Of a stretch of DNA of 64,000 nt, positions 44,859 through 54,159 are shown piece by piece. Each line of letters begins with the position of its first letter. Positions within the stretch are counted from its first letter, which is position 1. The stretch lies in the NCBI RefSeq assembly GCF_024721585.1, contig NZ_CP102629.1, positions 1,684,501 through 1,748,500 of the forward strand. The letters run 5' to 3'. The DNA comes from Sphingomicrobium aestuariivivum (GTDB taxonomy: Bacteria > Pseudomonadota > Alphaproteobacteria > Sphingomonadales > Sphingomonadaceae). The position numbers were made by a program, and so were the translations under genes. A model generated the notes under the pieces. It saw only the letters and a program-made list of their open reading frames with translations. It ran no database searches and was not told the origin of the DNA.

Positions 44859-46784
44859 TTAACCCTGCGTTGATTGCGCTACGTCAGCCTCGCCGCCGAG
44901 GCCCATTTCATCGAGTTCCTGGTAGGTCACCGGATGATAGAGCGGGCGGGCGCGGGGATAGATGTCCCTGGCGATCGGCAGGCCCCATTCCTCGTCCTCG
45001 GCCAGCGCGGTGAAGAGCGGGCGGACGAACTTGCGGCGGCCCTGGCTGGTGAGGAAATCGTCGAGCCGCGCAACGGCGGGGTCGTAACGGTTCTCGACCG
45101 CCAGCTTGAGCCAGAGGAAGAGGATTTCGTTATTGCCCGTCGCGTTGAGGCCGAACGCCTCGTCGAGCGCGGCGAGGCGTTCGTCGGTAAGGTCGGTGTC
45201 GATCTTGCCGAGGAAGCGCAGCCTTTCGGCGGTGTTCCATTCGGCCCAGCCGAGGCTGGCGGGGTCGGCGCCGCCGTCGAAATCGACGACCGCGGCATCG
45301 ACCGCGGCGAAGGCATCGGCGTTGCCGCGCGCGATATTGTCGGGAAGCCCCGCCTCGTAGATCCACTCGTTGAGGCCGAAGGCGGCGATCTTCTCCTCGT
45401 CGCCCTCGAACAGCTGCTGCGCGACCGCCTCGAAGAACATGGAGGAAGTCACGGGCTCGAAGGCATGGTCGTCGAACCACTGGCGGATGAAGGCGTCGAA
45501 CTTCTCGCGCCCGACCTCGGCCTCGAGGGTGCGCAGGAAGGCGGCGCCCTTGTCATAGGGGATGTCGGTAAAGCCATCGTCGGGATGGCGGCCGGCAAGG
45601 TCGACCGCGAGCACCTGGTCGCGTTTCTCGAGTTCGGCGATGGCGCCGTCGGTGGCGTCGAGCGAGAGGCTGACGGCCTGGTCGAAGGCTTCCTCGCCAT
45701 AGACCGCCTCGACGATGCGCTGCTCGGCATAGACGGTCATGCCCTCGTTGAGCCAGAAGTCGGCCCAGGTGGCGTTGGTCGCAAGGTTGCCCGACCAGCT
45801 GTGGGCGAGTTCGTGCGCAATGAGCGCGGTCAGCGACTTGTCACCCGCGATGAAGGTCGGGGTGAGGAAGGTGAGGACGGGGTTCTCCATGCCGCCGAAG
45901 GGGAAGCTGGGGGGCAGGACGATCATGTCGTAGCGGTCCCAGCGATAGGGGCCGAACAGCTTTTCGGACGCCGTGATCATGCGCTCGGTATCGGCCAGTT
46001 CGGCGGCCGCCTCGTCGAGCATCCCGGGCTCGGCCCAGACGCCGGTGCGCAGGCCGAGCGGGCGGAACTCGATGTCGCCGACCGCGATGGCGATGAGATA
46101 GGGCGGGACCGACTTGTCCATTTCGAAGGAGAAGATGCGGTGGTCGGGGCCGTCGGGGACGGGGTCGCCGGCCGACGGCGCGCTCATGACGGCGGTCAGC
46201 GGGTTGGGAACGCGGATCTTCGCTTCCCAAGTCTGGCGGATGCCGGGGCTGTCCTGCGTCGGGATCCACGAACGGTTGAGGATCGACTGGCCCTGCGAAA
46301 AGAGGAAGGGATGCTCCTTGCCCGAGGTCTGTTCGGGGCTGAGGAACTGGAGCGCGTCGCTGTCGGGGGCGGCGACATAGTCGATCACGATCTGCTCGTT
46401 GCCGCCCAAGGTGACGGTAATCGGCTGGCCGAGCTCCTCGCTGCCGTCGCCGACCGTATAGTCGAGCGCGCTGCCGTCGGGCGCGGTGATCGAGTTGATG
46501 GTGAGATTGCGGCTGTCGAGGACGATCTCGGTGGCATCTTCGGCGACATCGAGGTCGAGGGTCGCGATGCCCGACACGCGCTTGGTGTCGAAGTCCATGT
46601 CGAGATCGAGCGCGACATGGTGGACGCGCGCCTCCAAGGGCTTGGCGAAGCTGTGCTGGTCGACGGCGTCCTCGCGGTCGAGGATCGGGGCGATGGTCGG
46701 GTCGCTGCCCGTGGCGGCATCGTCGCGGGTCGAACAGCCTGCAAGGGCAAGCGCCCCGAGGGCGATAAACGCGAGACGAACCAT
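44859..46784 (-). CDS. M1 family metallopeptidase, lipoprotein
   Basis: The 641-residue protein has a lipoprotein signal (ALAGCS), the exopeptidase motif GGMEN and zinc motif HELAHSW with a distal Glu in NEGMTVYAEQ. The C-terminal 160 residues are the helical leukotriene-A4-hydrolase type. It should cut N-terminal residues from peptides in the periplasm. AGGAG precedes the ATG at 46784. Confidence 0.94.
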   Translation of the reverse strand: MVRLAFIALGALALAGCSTRDDAATGSDPTIAPILDREDAVDQHSFAKPLEARVHHVALDLDMDFDTKRVSGIATLDLDVAEDATEIVLDSRNLTINSITAPDGSALDYTVGDGSEELGQPITVTLGGNEQIVIDYVAAPDSDALQFLSPEQTSGKEHPFLFSQGQSILNRSWIPTQDSPGIRQTWEAKIRVPNPLTAVMSAPSAGDPVPDGPDHRIFSFEMDKSVPPYLIAIAVGDIEFRPLGLRTGVWAEPGMLDEAAAELADTERMITASEKLFGPYRWDRYDMIVLPPSFPFGGMENPVLTFLTPTFIAGDKSLTALIAHELAHSWSGNLATNATWADFWLNEGMTVYAEQRIVEAVYGEEAFDQAVSLSLDATDGAIAELEKRDQVLAVDLAGRHPDDGFTDIPYDKGAAFLRTLEAEVGREKFDAFIRQWFDDHAFEPVTSSMFFEAVAQQLFEGDEEKIAAFGLNEWIYEAGLPDNIARGNADAFAAVDAAVVDFDGGADPASLGWAEWNTAERLRFLGKIDTDLTDERLAALDEAFGLNATGNNEILFLWLKLAVENRYDPAVARLDDFLTSQGRRKFVRPLFTALAEDEEWGLPIARDIYPRARPLYHPVTYQELDEMGLGGEADVAQSTQG

Positions 46785-46897
46785 CGAAAACTCCTGCCAA
46801 CCGTGTCTGCCGTGCGACGAGGCCAAAAGCTGCGCCTCTAGGAAACACTGCATCTGCGCCTTATGTTGCGCCAGCGCAACCATGATGGAGCAAGCAT

Positions 46898-48124
46898 TTG
46901 GCGAGCGAGCCTGTATCGGGGCTGAAGCAGTCAGGCAGGGACGAGCGACCCGCGCGCCGTGAGCGCGTCGGGGGCACGTCGGTCGAGCAGGCCGCGCGCA
47001 AGGCGGGCGACAGCGCCGCTGCCGGCGTGCCCGAGGGACAGGTCATCGGCGCGGTCGGCCTCGACCGGCCCTTCTTCTCCGACAAGAACCGCGCTTTCTG
47101 GCTGCTCCAGAGCTTTGGCTGGTCGGGCTATCTCATCCTCAGGTACCTGACCGGGGTGGTGAACGGCTTCCAGCCGATCGTCTTCCTGTTCCACTGCCTG
47201 ATCATCACCGCGACGGGCTATTCGCTGACCCTCCTGATGGCGGCGCTCTACAAGCGGCTGATCAAGCTGCAGGCGGCAATCACCATGCTGGTGTCGATCG
47301 CCACGGTGGTGCTCGCCTCGGTGCTGTTCAGCTTCCTCGAGACGTGGAGCATCTCGACCTTCGTCAACCCGACCTTCGAGCCGCGCGGGACACAATTCCT
47401 CGGCGCGATGGTGCTCGACTTCGCGCTGCTCGCGGCGTGGACCGCGCTCTATTACGGGATCAACTATTACCTGCTCCTGGAAGAGCAGATCGACCAGCGC
47501 CGCGCGCTCGAGAGCCAGGCCTCGGCGGCGCAGCTGGCGATGCTGCGCTACCAGCTCAATCCGCACTTCCTATTCAACACGCTCAACAGCATTTCCACGC
47601 TGGTGCTCCTGTCCGAGCGCGAGCGGGCCAATGCGATGCTGGCGCGGCTGTCGAGTTTCCTTCGCTATACACTCGCTAACGAGCCCACCGCGCAGGTGCC
47701 GCTGGCCAAGGAAATCGACACGCTCAAACTCTATCTCGAGATCGAGAAGATGCGCTTCGAGGAACGGCTGAAGCCGCATTTCCGGATCGAGGCGGAAGCC
47801 GCCGGCGTGCCGGTGCCGAGCCTCATCCTCCAGCCGCTGATCGAGAATGCGATCAAATATGCGGTGACACCCGCCGAGAATGGCGCCGATATCTGGATCA
47901 ACGCACGCCGCGAGGGGCAGCACGTGCGGATCGAAGTGTCGGATTCGGGGGCCGGCGGGGCGGTGGTGAGCGAGAGCCAGTCGACGGGACTCGGCCTTGC
48001 CAACACCCGCGAACGACTGATCGCCGCTTATGGTTCGGACAGTCGTTTCGAGACGAAAACGAACGAAAAGGGGGGCTTCAGCGTTATCCTCCACATACCC
48101 CTTGGTAAGAAAGACGAAGAATGA
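46898..48124 (+). CDS. LytS/AlgZ-type sensor histidine kinase
   Basis: The 408-residue protein has four membrane helices (about residues 65-190) and a His_kinase domain of the LytS group with the His in LNPHFLFNTLNS near residue 227, NAIKYAV and a glycine-rich ATP lid (GLGLANTRERL). It starts at a TTG behind GGAG, and its first 60 residues are Arg/Ala-rich without a clear role. Its stop overlaps the response regulator (ATGA). Confidence 0.92.
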   Translation: MASEPVSGLKQSGRDERPARRERVGGTSVEQAARKAGDSAAAGVPEGQVIGAVGLDRPFFSDKNRAFWLLQSFGWSGYLILRYLTGVVNGFQPIVFLFHCLIITATGYSLTLLMAALYKRLIKLQAAITMLVSIATVVLASVLFSFLETWSISTFVNPTFEPRGTQFLGAMVLDFALLAAWTALYYGINYYLLLEEQIDQRRALESQASAAQLAMLRYQLNPHFLFNTLNSISTLVLLSERERANAMLARLSSFLRYTLANEPTAQVPLAKEIDTLKLYLEIEKMRFEERLKPHFRIEAEAAGVPVPSLILQPLIENAIKYAVTPAENGADIWINARREGQHVRIEVSDSGAGGAVVSESQSTGLGLANTRERLIAAYGSDSRFETKTNEKGGFSVILHIPLGKKDEE

Positions 48125-48924
48125 CCATCCGTACCCTATTGGTCGACGACGAACCGCTCGCCACGCAGGGCCTCCAGCTGAGGCTCGAGGCACATGACGA
48201 TGTCGAGGTGATCGGCACCGCCAACAATGGCCGCGAGGCGATCCGGCAGACCAAGACGCTGAAACCCGATCTCGTCTTCCTCGACATCCAGATGCCGGGG
48301 TTCGACGGTTTCTCGGTGATCTCGGGGCTGATGGAGGTCGAGCCGCCGCTGTTCGTCTTCGTCACCGCCTATTCGGACCATGCGGTAAAGGCGTTCGAAT
48401 CCAAGGCGGTCGACTATCTGGTCAAGCCGGTCGAGGAGGATCGCCTCGCCGAAACGCTCGACCGCGTGCGCCAGCGACTGGCCGAGAAGGGCGCGGCGCG
48501 CAAGGCGCGCAAGCTCGAGGAAGCACTGAACGAGCACGCCCCCGAGGCCGCCAGCGAATTGTCCAAGCAGGACCCGAGCGCGCCGGCGGCGAGCCGCTAT
48601 GAAAGCGTCATCAACATCCGCGACCAGGGGCAGATCTTCCGCGTCGACGTCGAGGATATCGAGCGTATCGATGCCGCGGGCGACTACATGTGCATCCAGA
48701 CGGGCGACAATACGCTGATCCTGCGCGAGACGATGAAGGACCTCGAGAAGCGGCTCGACCCGCGCAAGTTCCAGCGCGTCCACCGCTCGACCATCGTCAA
48801 CCTCGACAAGGTCAAGCAGGTCAAGCCGCACACCAATGGCGAATGCTTCCTGATCCTCGGCTCGGACGCCGAGGTAAAGGTGTCACGCAGCTATCGCGAC
48901 GTGGTGGCGCGGTTCGTGCATTAG
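48121..48924 (+). CDS. LytTR family response regulator
   Basis: The 267-residue protein has a receiver domain (LLVDDEP, phosphoacceptor Asp near 57 in FLDIQMPG, VKPVEEDR) and a LytTR DNA-binding domain from about residue 160 (ERIDAAGDYMCIQT, FQRVHRSTIVNL). It should be activated by the kinase immediately upstream. Targets are unknown. Confidence 0.94.
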   Translation: MTIRTLLVDDEPLATQGLQLRLEAHDDVEVIGTANNGREAIRQTKTLKPDLVFLDIQMPGFDGFSVISGLMEVEPPLFVFVTAYSDHAVKAFESKAVDYLVKPVEEDRLAETLDRVRQRLAEKGAARKARKLEEALNEHAPEAASELSKQDPSAPAASRYESVINIRDQGQIFRVDVEDIERIDAAGDYMCIQTGDNTLILRETMKDLEKRLDPRKFQRVHRSTIVNLDKVKQVKPHTNGECFLILGSDAEVKVSRSYRDVVARFVH

Positions 48925-48930
48925 GGCGGG

Positions 48931-49746
48931 CTAAAGGTCGGCCGCCTCCCATCGCGCCCGCCCGCGGCGTTCGATGTCGGCGCGGGCGTCGTCGGGGATG
49001 AGCTGTTCGACCCATTCGCCGGTGCATTTTCGACCCTGCTCCTCGGCAAGGACGACGCACAGGAAGGCGGCGTCGTCGAGCAAGTCGTTGCGATAGCGTT
49101 GGAAGACGGCCTGATTGCGGACCGCGAAATTGACGGCGTCGGCAAATTCCCTGTCGGCGCAATAGGCCTCGCGATCGAAGACCATCCGCATCCCCCTGCC
49201 TTCGTCCGAACCGCTGGCGTGGACGGCGAGCCGGGGGTCCTCGGGGCGAAGGAATTCTTCCTGCGAGCGGAAATTGGGTAGCTGCCCCTTCACGTAGTTG
49301 AGGCTATTGCGATAAAAGTCGACCGCGAGACGGGCGTCGGCGGACAGCGCGGAGACGCCGACCGAATTGACGAGTTCGTCATAGACGCCGCTCGGCGGGT
49401 CGATCATCTCGTACAGCTGGACCGACCAGAGACTCTGGAAGGCGGCATCGTCGGGGCAGCGGCCTGCCGCGAGGTCACGCGCCGCGCTGCGCGCCAGTGG
49501 CAGCTCTTCCTCGCGCTGCGAGGTGCGCCGCCAGATCAGACCCAAGGCGGTGCGGGCTTCTTCGAGAAGTTGCGCCTCGATCCGGCCCAGACGCGCGGCA
49601 TCGCGGCGATTTTCGGCAAATTCGCTCAATTGGAAGGCGGCGAAGATCGAGAGAAAGACGATGACGCCCTCGATGGCGAGAAGCGCCCATTCGGTCGGGC
49701 CGATGCCGCCGACTGCACTCCTGACCTTGCGCCACAAGACGATCAT
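48931..49746 (-). CDS. Membrane-anchored protein of unknown function
   Basis: The 271-residue protein has one transmembrane segment near residues 20-42 and a long, largely helical domain with no known motif. Cys residues (GRCPDD, EAYCADRE, FLCVVL, GRKCTGE) may pair outside the cytoplasm. Both a GTG (49749) and an ATG (49746) could start it; the ATG is used here. It is convergent with the LytTR gene and may be unrelated to it. Confidence 0.75.
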   Translation of the reverse strand: MIVLWRKVRSAVGGIGPTEWALLAIEGVIVFLSIFAAFQLSEFAENRRDAARLGRIEAQLLEEARTALGLIWRRTSQREEELPLARSAARDLAAGRCPDDAAFQSLWSVQLYEMIDPPSGVYDELVNSVGVSALSADARLAVDFYRNSLNYVKGQLPNFRSQEEFLRPEDPRLAVHASGSDEGRGMRMVFDREAYCADREFADAVNFAVRNQAVFQRYRNDLLDDAAFLCVVLAEEQGRKCTGEWVEQLIPDDARADIERRGRARWEAADL

Positions 49747-49802
49747 CACTGCCCCCCGCTCTGGAGACTAACCTGCGTCAAGCGACCATCGGGGGCAAGC
49801 GC

Positions 49803-50345
49803 TTATGCGGCGCCTTCGCGAGGCGCGGTGGCGAGGAGCCACAGGCCGAAGAGGATCTCGCTGGCGGCAACGAGCAGCGCGACGCTCAGCGCGGGGAGGC
49901 CCTCGCCCCAGATGGCGTAGCCGCCGATCGCGGTGACCACTGCTGCCAGTCCCCAGAAGCGCACATCGCCATAGGCCGTGCGGAAGGCGAAGAAGTGGGT
50001 GCCGACCGCGATGGCGACCAGCGGGAAGACATAGTCGGGGCGGCTGCCGAGGAAGAGGTGGGCGATGACGATGCCTGCGATCATCGCGAGCGTGCTCTCG
50101 AGCGCGACGCGGCCGAGGGGGTTCTCCTTGGCGGCAGGCGCGCGGCCGAAGAGGAAGCGGCAGATCAGCATGGCCGAGGGAAAGATGAACATGCCGGTGA
50201 CGAAGAGGACGGCATAGCCGGTGGGCACGCCCTCGGCGTTGGCGACGAGGCCGGCAGCGAGCCAGAAGAGGCCCGAGACGATAAGGCCCGGGCCGCCGCC
50301 CACGAAGGCGCGGCGGAGGTCGGCCTGGGCGTTGGCGATGGTCAT
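49803..50345 (-). CDS. DUF7010-like membrane protein
   Basis: The 180-residue protein has six hydrophobic segments and the conserved-looking GRAPAAKENPLGRVALEST. I think it belongs to the DUF7010 group, with moderate confidence. Its start overlaps the stop of the MATE gene (ATGA), so it is cotranscribed with it. Function unknown. Confidence 0.7.
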   Translation of the reverse strand: MTIANAQADLRRAFVGGGPGLIVSGLFWLAAGLVANAEGVPTGYAVLFVTGMFIFPSAMLICRFLFGRAPAAKENPLGRVALESTLAMIAGIVIAHLFLGSRPDYVFPLVAIAVGTHFFAFRTAYGDVRFWGLAAVVTAIGGYAIWGEGLPALSVALLVAASEILFGLWLLATAPREGAA

Positions 50346-51679
50346 GATGCTTTCTCCAGGGTGGGATCACGGTCGATGGCCCGTGTGAGGCGCGGCAGCG
50401 CGAGGCGCTGGAAGACGGCGCGGGCGATGAGGAAGAGGGTGAAGCTCAGCCACAGGCCGTGGTTGCCGAGGCTCCATGTCGCCCACAGGCTGACGGCATA
50501 GACGGCGGTGCCGCCGATCATGGTGAGGAGCAGCGCGCGGGTCCACGAGGCGCCGACATAGACGCCGTCGTAGATGAAGCCCGCCACGCCCGCGAAGGGC
50601 AGGACGACGAGCCAGGGCGAGACGAACATGGCGGCGGCGGCGACCTCGCGGGTGGCGGCGAAGCTCTCGATCAGCGGCACGGCGAAGGCGCCGAAGAAGA
50701 GGCTGACCAGCGCGGCGGCGCCGAAGCCGCGGAACAGGATGGCACGGGTCAGCCGCTCGAAGCGGACGCGGTCGGCGGCGCCCTTGGCTTCGCCGTTCAG
50801 CACCTGCGCGGCATTTTCGAAGCCGTCGAGGAAGAGCGCGGAGAAAAGGAAGAACTGGAAGAGGATGGCATTGGCGGCAAGGACCACCGGCCCGCGCTCG
50901 GCACCGATGCGGGTCAGCGCGGCGAGCGCGAGGCTGAGGATCACCGTGCGAAGAAACAGGTCGCGGTTGACCGAGAGGAAGGGCAGGAGCCGCTCGCGCG
51001 ACAGGACTTTCTCGCGCAGCGCGGCACCGATCGCCTCGCGGTTGGCGGCAAGGACCACCGCGCCCGCCACGCCGAGCTTGGCATATTCGGCGATGAGGCT
51101 CGACCAGCCGATGCCCGCGATGCCCATGTCGAGGCGCAGCACGAAGAGCAGGCCGAGGGCGACATTGAGGAGGTTGTAGCCGACCTCGATGACGAGGACG
51201 GCGGTCATGCGGCGCTGGCCCACGAGCATGCCGACGAGCGCGAGGTTCATGAGCACGCCCGGCGCCGACCAGTAGCGGATGCCGGCATAGATGCGCGCGG
51301 CGGTCATCACCTCGCCCTTAGCGCCCAGCGCCTCGAGGAGGAGGGGGAGGAGGACGGGCTTGAGTGCAAGGAGGAGGAGCGCGATGACGAGGCCGACGGC
51401 GAGCCCGCGCAGGAGGGTGGCGGCCTGCTCGACGGGCCCCACCCGCGTGCCCGCCTGCGCGACGAGGCCGGTCGTGCCCGTCTTGAGGAAATTCATCACG
51501 GTGAAGAGCAGGGCGAAGAGCCGCGCGCCGAGATCGACCGCGCCCTGCGCCGGCGCGCTGCCGAGGCGGCCGACGATCCACAGGTCGGCCACGCCGATCA
51601 ATGCGGTGGCGACATTGGTGATCATCGCCGGAATGGCGATGGCCCAGATCAGCCTGCTGTCGATCTTCCCCCCTGTCAT
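50342..51679 (-). CDS. MATE family efflux transporter
   Basis: The 445-residue protein has twelve membrane helices in two halves and the family's early sequence AIPAMITNVATALIGVADLWIVG. DinF-type MATE proteins export drugs or metabolites against a sodium or proton gradient. Substrate unknown. It is overlapped by the DUF7010-like gene downstream and is divergent from the VOC gene. Confidence 0.92.
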   Translation of the reverse strand: MTGGKIDSRLIWAIAIPAMITNVATALIGVADLWIVGRLGSAPAQGAVDLGARLFALLFTVMNFLKTGTTGLVAQAGTRVGPVEQAATLLRGLAVGLVIALLLLALKPVLLPLLLEALGAKGEVMTAARIYAGIRYWSAPGVLMNLALVGMLVGQRRMTAVLVIEVGYNLLNVALGLLFVLRLDMGIAGIGWSSLIAEYAKLGVAGAVVLAANREAIGAALREKVLSRERLLPFLSVNRDLFLRTVILSLALAALTRIGAERGPVVLAANAILFQFFLFSALFLDGFENAAQVLNGEAKGAADRVRFERLTRAILFRGFGAAALVSLFFGAFAVPLIESFAATREVAAAAMFVSPWLVVLPFAGVAGFIYDGVYVGASWTRALLLTMIGGTAVYAVSLWATWSLGNHGLWLSFTLFLIARAVFQRLALPRLTRAIDRDPTLEKAS

Positions 51680-51720
51680 CCCGCGATGCTATGCACAGGC
51701 TTCACGACAGGGGAAGCGAA

Positions 51721-52101
51721 ATGGCTGGAATCACGGGTCTGGGCGGCGTGTTCGTCAAGCGCAAGGACGTCGAGGCGTCGACGAAGTGGTACAAGGAGGT
51801 GCTCGGCATCGCGGGTGAATATGGCCCCGTCTTCCGCTGGTCGGACGAGCCGCAGGACGATCCGTTCAGCCTCCTGTCGAGCTTTGCCGAGGACACGACC
51901 TATCTCGATCCGGGCACCATGCCCTTCATGATCAATTTCCGCGTCGACGATCTCGACGCCTTCCAGGCCGAACTGGAAGCCAAGGGCGTGGAGATCCTCG
52001 GGCGGCAGGACGAGCCCTATGGCAAGTTCGCGTGGCTCCTCGATCCCGACGGCATCAAGATCGAGCTGTGGGAGCAGATCGGGCCGGCGCCCACAGAGTA
52101 G
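51721..52101 (+). CDS. VOC family (glyoxalase-like) protein
   Basis: The 126-residue protein has one vicinal-oxygen-chelate domain pair: GVFVKRKDVEASTKWYKEVLG at the N-terminus, and the second half ending FAWLLDPDGIKIELWEQ with the Glu ligand. Members bind a divalent metal and act as glyoxalases, dioxygenases or resistance proteins; no closer call can be made. GGGGAAG precedes the ATG at 51721. Confidence 0.9.
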   Translation: MAGITGLGGVFVKRKDVEASTKWYKEVLGIAGEYGPVFRWSDEPQDDPFSLLSSFAEDTTYLDPGTMPFMINFRVDDLDAFQAELEAKGVEILGRQDEPYGKFAWLLDPDGIKIELWEQIGPAPTE

Positions 52102-52104
52102 CCG

Positions 52105-52914
52105 CTAGCGATCAGAAATGCGCCAAACCACGGGGAAGATATAGGCGCCGGACACGGCATTGCCCGCCGCATCGCGGGGCGGCGAGGAGGCGCGGTATCG
52201 GCGGAAGAGCACTTTGCAGGTCGGCTCGTCGAGGATTTCGTGGCCGCTCGATTGCCAGACTTCGCAGTGCTCGATCCGGCCTTCGGCATTGACGACATAG
52301 AGGATGGGGACGGTGCCGCTGATACTGCGGTCCAGCGCAGCGCGCGGATAATCGTCCCCACGATAGGTCGAGGCGATATGCGGGGAGGGGGCGGTGACGG
52401 GCCGCTCGATGAGGTCGGGCGTGAGATTATGTTCGGCCCACAGATCGACCATACAATCGCGCAGCGCGGTCTCGAGCGCGTGGGCCTCGGGGACCTCGAG
52501 CGTCAACACGACCTCGCCTTGTGCCGCAAAATCGATCCGCCTGGGGACATGGGTAGTGGCATTGTCGGGATAGAAATCCATCGCGGCCGCGAGCTTTTCG
52601 CCGTTGGCGAGGTCGCCCATCGCCACCTGCGCGCTGTGGGCCGTCGACGGTGCGCCGGGCAGGTCCCAGCGGGCCTCGTCCAGCATCGGCATGGCGGGCG
52701 GGTCGACGAATTTCACGAGGAGCTGGCCCTTCTTGCCGAGCATGTCGGGCTTGAAAGCCAGCGCGAGCCTGCCCAGCGCGGCATGGTCGAAGGTACGCAT
52801 CGCGAGGCACTGCCGGTCGCCATAATCGACCGACCATGGGCCCTCGGGCGTGGCGAGGGTCGAGGCGTCGGCGGGGGCGGCGGCGAGCGCCAGCGCGGTG
52901 AGGGTAAGCGACAT
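52105..52914 (-). CDS. Exported protein with TonB C-terminal-like domain
   Basis: The 269-residue protein has a signal peptide and a C-terminal domain (about residues 170-265) like TonB_C: YPRAALDRSISGTVPILYVV, then EVWQSSGHEILDEPTCKVLFRR. No N-terminal transmembrane helix that would interact with ExbD is kept, and no Pro-rich spacer. It may be a periplasmic protein of unknown role, not a true energy transducer. It lies next to ABC genes and is transcribed with them. Confidence 0.75.
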   Translation of the reverse strand: MSLTLTALALAAAPADASTLATPEGPWSVDYGDRQCLAMRTFDHAALGRLALAFKPDMLGKKGQLLVKFVDPPAMPMLDEARWDLPGAPSTAHSAQVAMGDLANGEKLAAAMDFYPDNATTHVPRRIDFAAQGEVVLTLEVPEAHALETALRDCMVDLWAEHNLTPDLIERPVTAPSPHIASTYRGDDYPRAALDRSISGTVPILYVVNAEGRIEHCEVWQSSGHEILDEPTCKVLFRRYRASSPPRDAAGNAVSGAYIFPVVWRISDR

Positions 52915-52935
52915 GGGAACTCTCCGTTAAGACAA

Positions 52936-54159
52936 TCAGCTCGCCTTGCGGCGGCGCCACGGCCAGCGGATCGGCTTGCCCGACTTGAGCACGCTTTTCC
53001 TGAAGATGCTGGCGGCGCCCTTGAGGATGAGCGCGACCCAGAGCGCCTGCCACAGGAGCGCGACGAGATGGGGCCAGAGGGCGTCGACTTCTGCGGCCCG
53101 CGCGATCATCGCGAAGGGGCTGGTGAAGGGGAAGATCGCGGCGGCGATGGCGTTGCGCCCATAGGGATCGCCGACCGCCATCTGCGCGCCGAGGAAGATG
53201 ACCACCTGGATCATCGTCACCGGCATCGACAGCGTCTGCACCTCGCGCACGGTCGAGGCCTGCGCGCCGATGCCGAGGAAGGCCGCGCCAAGCAGCAGGT
53301 AGCTGGTCGCGAAATAGAGAAGGCCCAGGAGGATGAAGACCGGCCAGCCGACCGCGGGGGCGGGGGGCACGAGCGCGAAATCGCCGCCACCGAAAGCGAA
53401 GAGCGCGAGGATGATGGTCGCGATCCACACCGTGATACCGGTGAGCGAGATGGCGAGCATGGCGAACAGCTTGCCGATGAAGATGCTGTCGACGGGCACG
53501 GCGGAAGCGAGCACCTCGATCGCCTTGTTGCCCTTCTCCTCGAGCATCTGGGAGAGGAGCATGCCGGCAAGCAGGATGGTGACGAAGAAGAGGATGAGCT
53601 GGCCCATGCGCGCGGTGATGACCTGCGCGAATTCGGTACGCGAGGCGGTGGTGCGCAGCGTGCGGACTTCGAGCGGCGGGTCGTGGACGGTGAAGGCGGC
53701 GCCCGCTTCGCCTCGGCGGGCCTCGACGATGAAGGCCTCGAGCTGGTGGGCGGTGCGCGAATGTTCGCCCATCGTGCCGGTCAGGACCGGCGCATCGAGA
53801 GGACCTTCGAGCACACCGAGGACAGGGCGCTCGGTGCGCGACAGCAGCGCCTTGCGCTGGGCGTCGGTATCGGCCTCGGGCTCGACCTGTTCGAGCTGCA
53901 CGAAGCCGCCGCCGGGGGCAAGGATGCCCAGCCGGTCGCGCGCGGCCTCGAGGTTGGCGACCTCCTCGGCGCTGGCGACCACCGCGACGACGGGTTCGAC
54001 GTCGTTGGAGGCGATGTTGGTGCCGACCGCGCCGAACAGGACACCGATACCGACGGGAAAGAGCGGGCCGATGAGGAAGAAGAGGAAGGTCTTCGACATG
54101 ACGGTCGCGAAATAGTCGCGGCGGCCGATGACGAAGGCGGCGCGGATGATTTCCTTCAC
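52936..54159 (-). CDS. ABC-2 type permease, NatB-like
   Basis: The 407-residue protein has one N-terminal helix, a large extracytoplasmic domain (about residues 45-180) and five helices after it, as in NatB/YhaP-type permeases. EEKGNKAIEVLASAVP is a signature of this group. The GTG start overlaps the stop of the ATPase gene (GTGA). Probable export of sodium or lipid-like cargo, unconfirmed. Confidence 0.88.
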   Translation of the reverse strand: MKEIIRAAFVIGRRDYFATVMSKTFLFFLIGPLFPVGIGVLFGAVGTNIASNDVEPVVAVVASAEEVANLEAARDRLGILAPGGGFVQLEQVEPEADTDAQRKALLSRTERPVLGVLEGPLDAPVLTGTMGEHSRTAHQLEAFIVEARRGEAGAAFTVHDPPLEVRTLRTTASRTEFAQVITARMGQLILFFVTILLAGMLLSQMLEEKGNKAIEVLASAVPVDSIFIGKLFAMLAISLTGITVWIATIILALFAFGGGDFALVPPAPAVGWPVFILLGLLYFATSYLLLGAAFLGIGAQASTVREVQTLSMPVTMIQVVIFLGAQMAVGDPYGRNAIAAAIFPFTSPFAMIARAAEVDALWPHLVALLWQALWVALILKGAASIFRKSVLKSGKPIRWPWRRRKAS

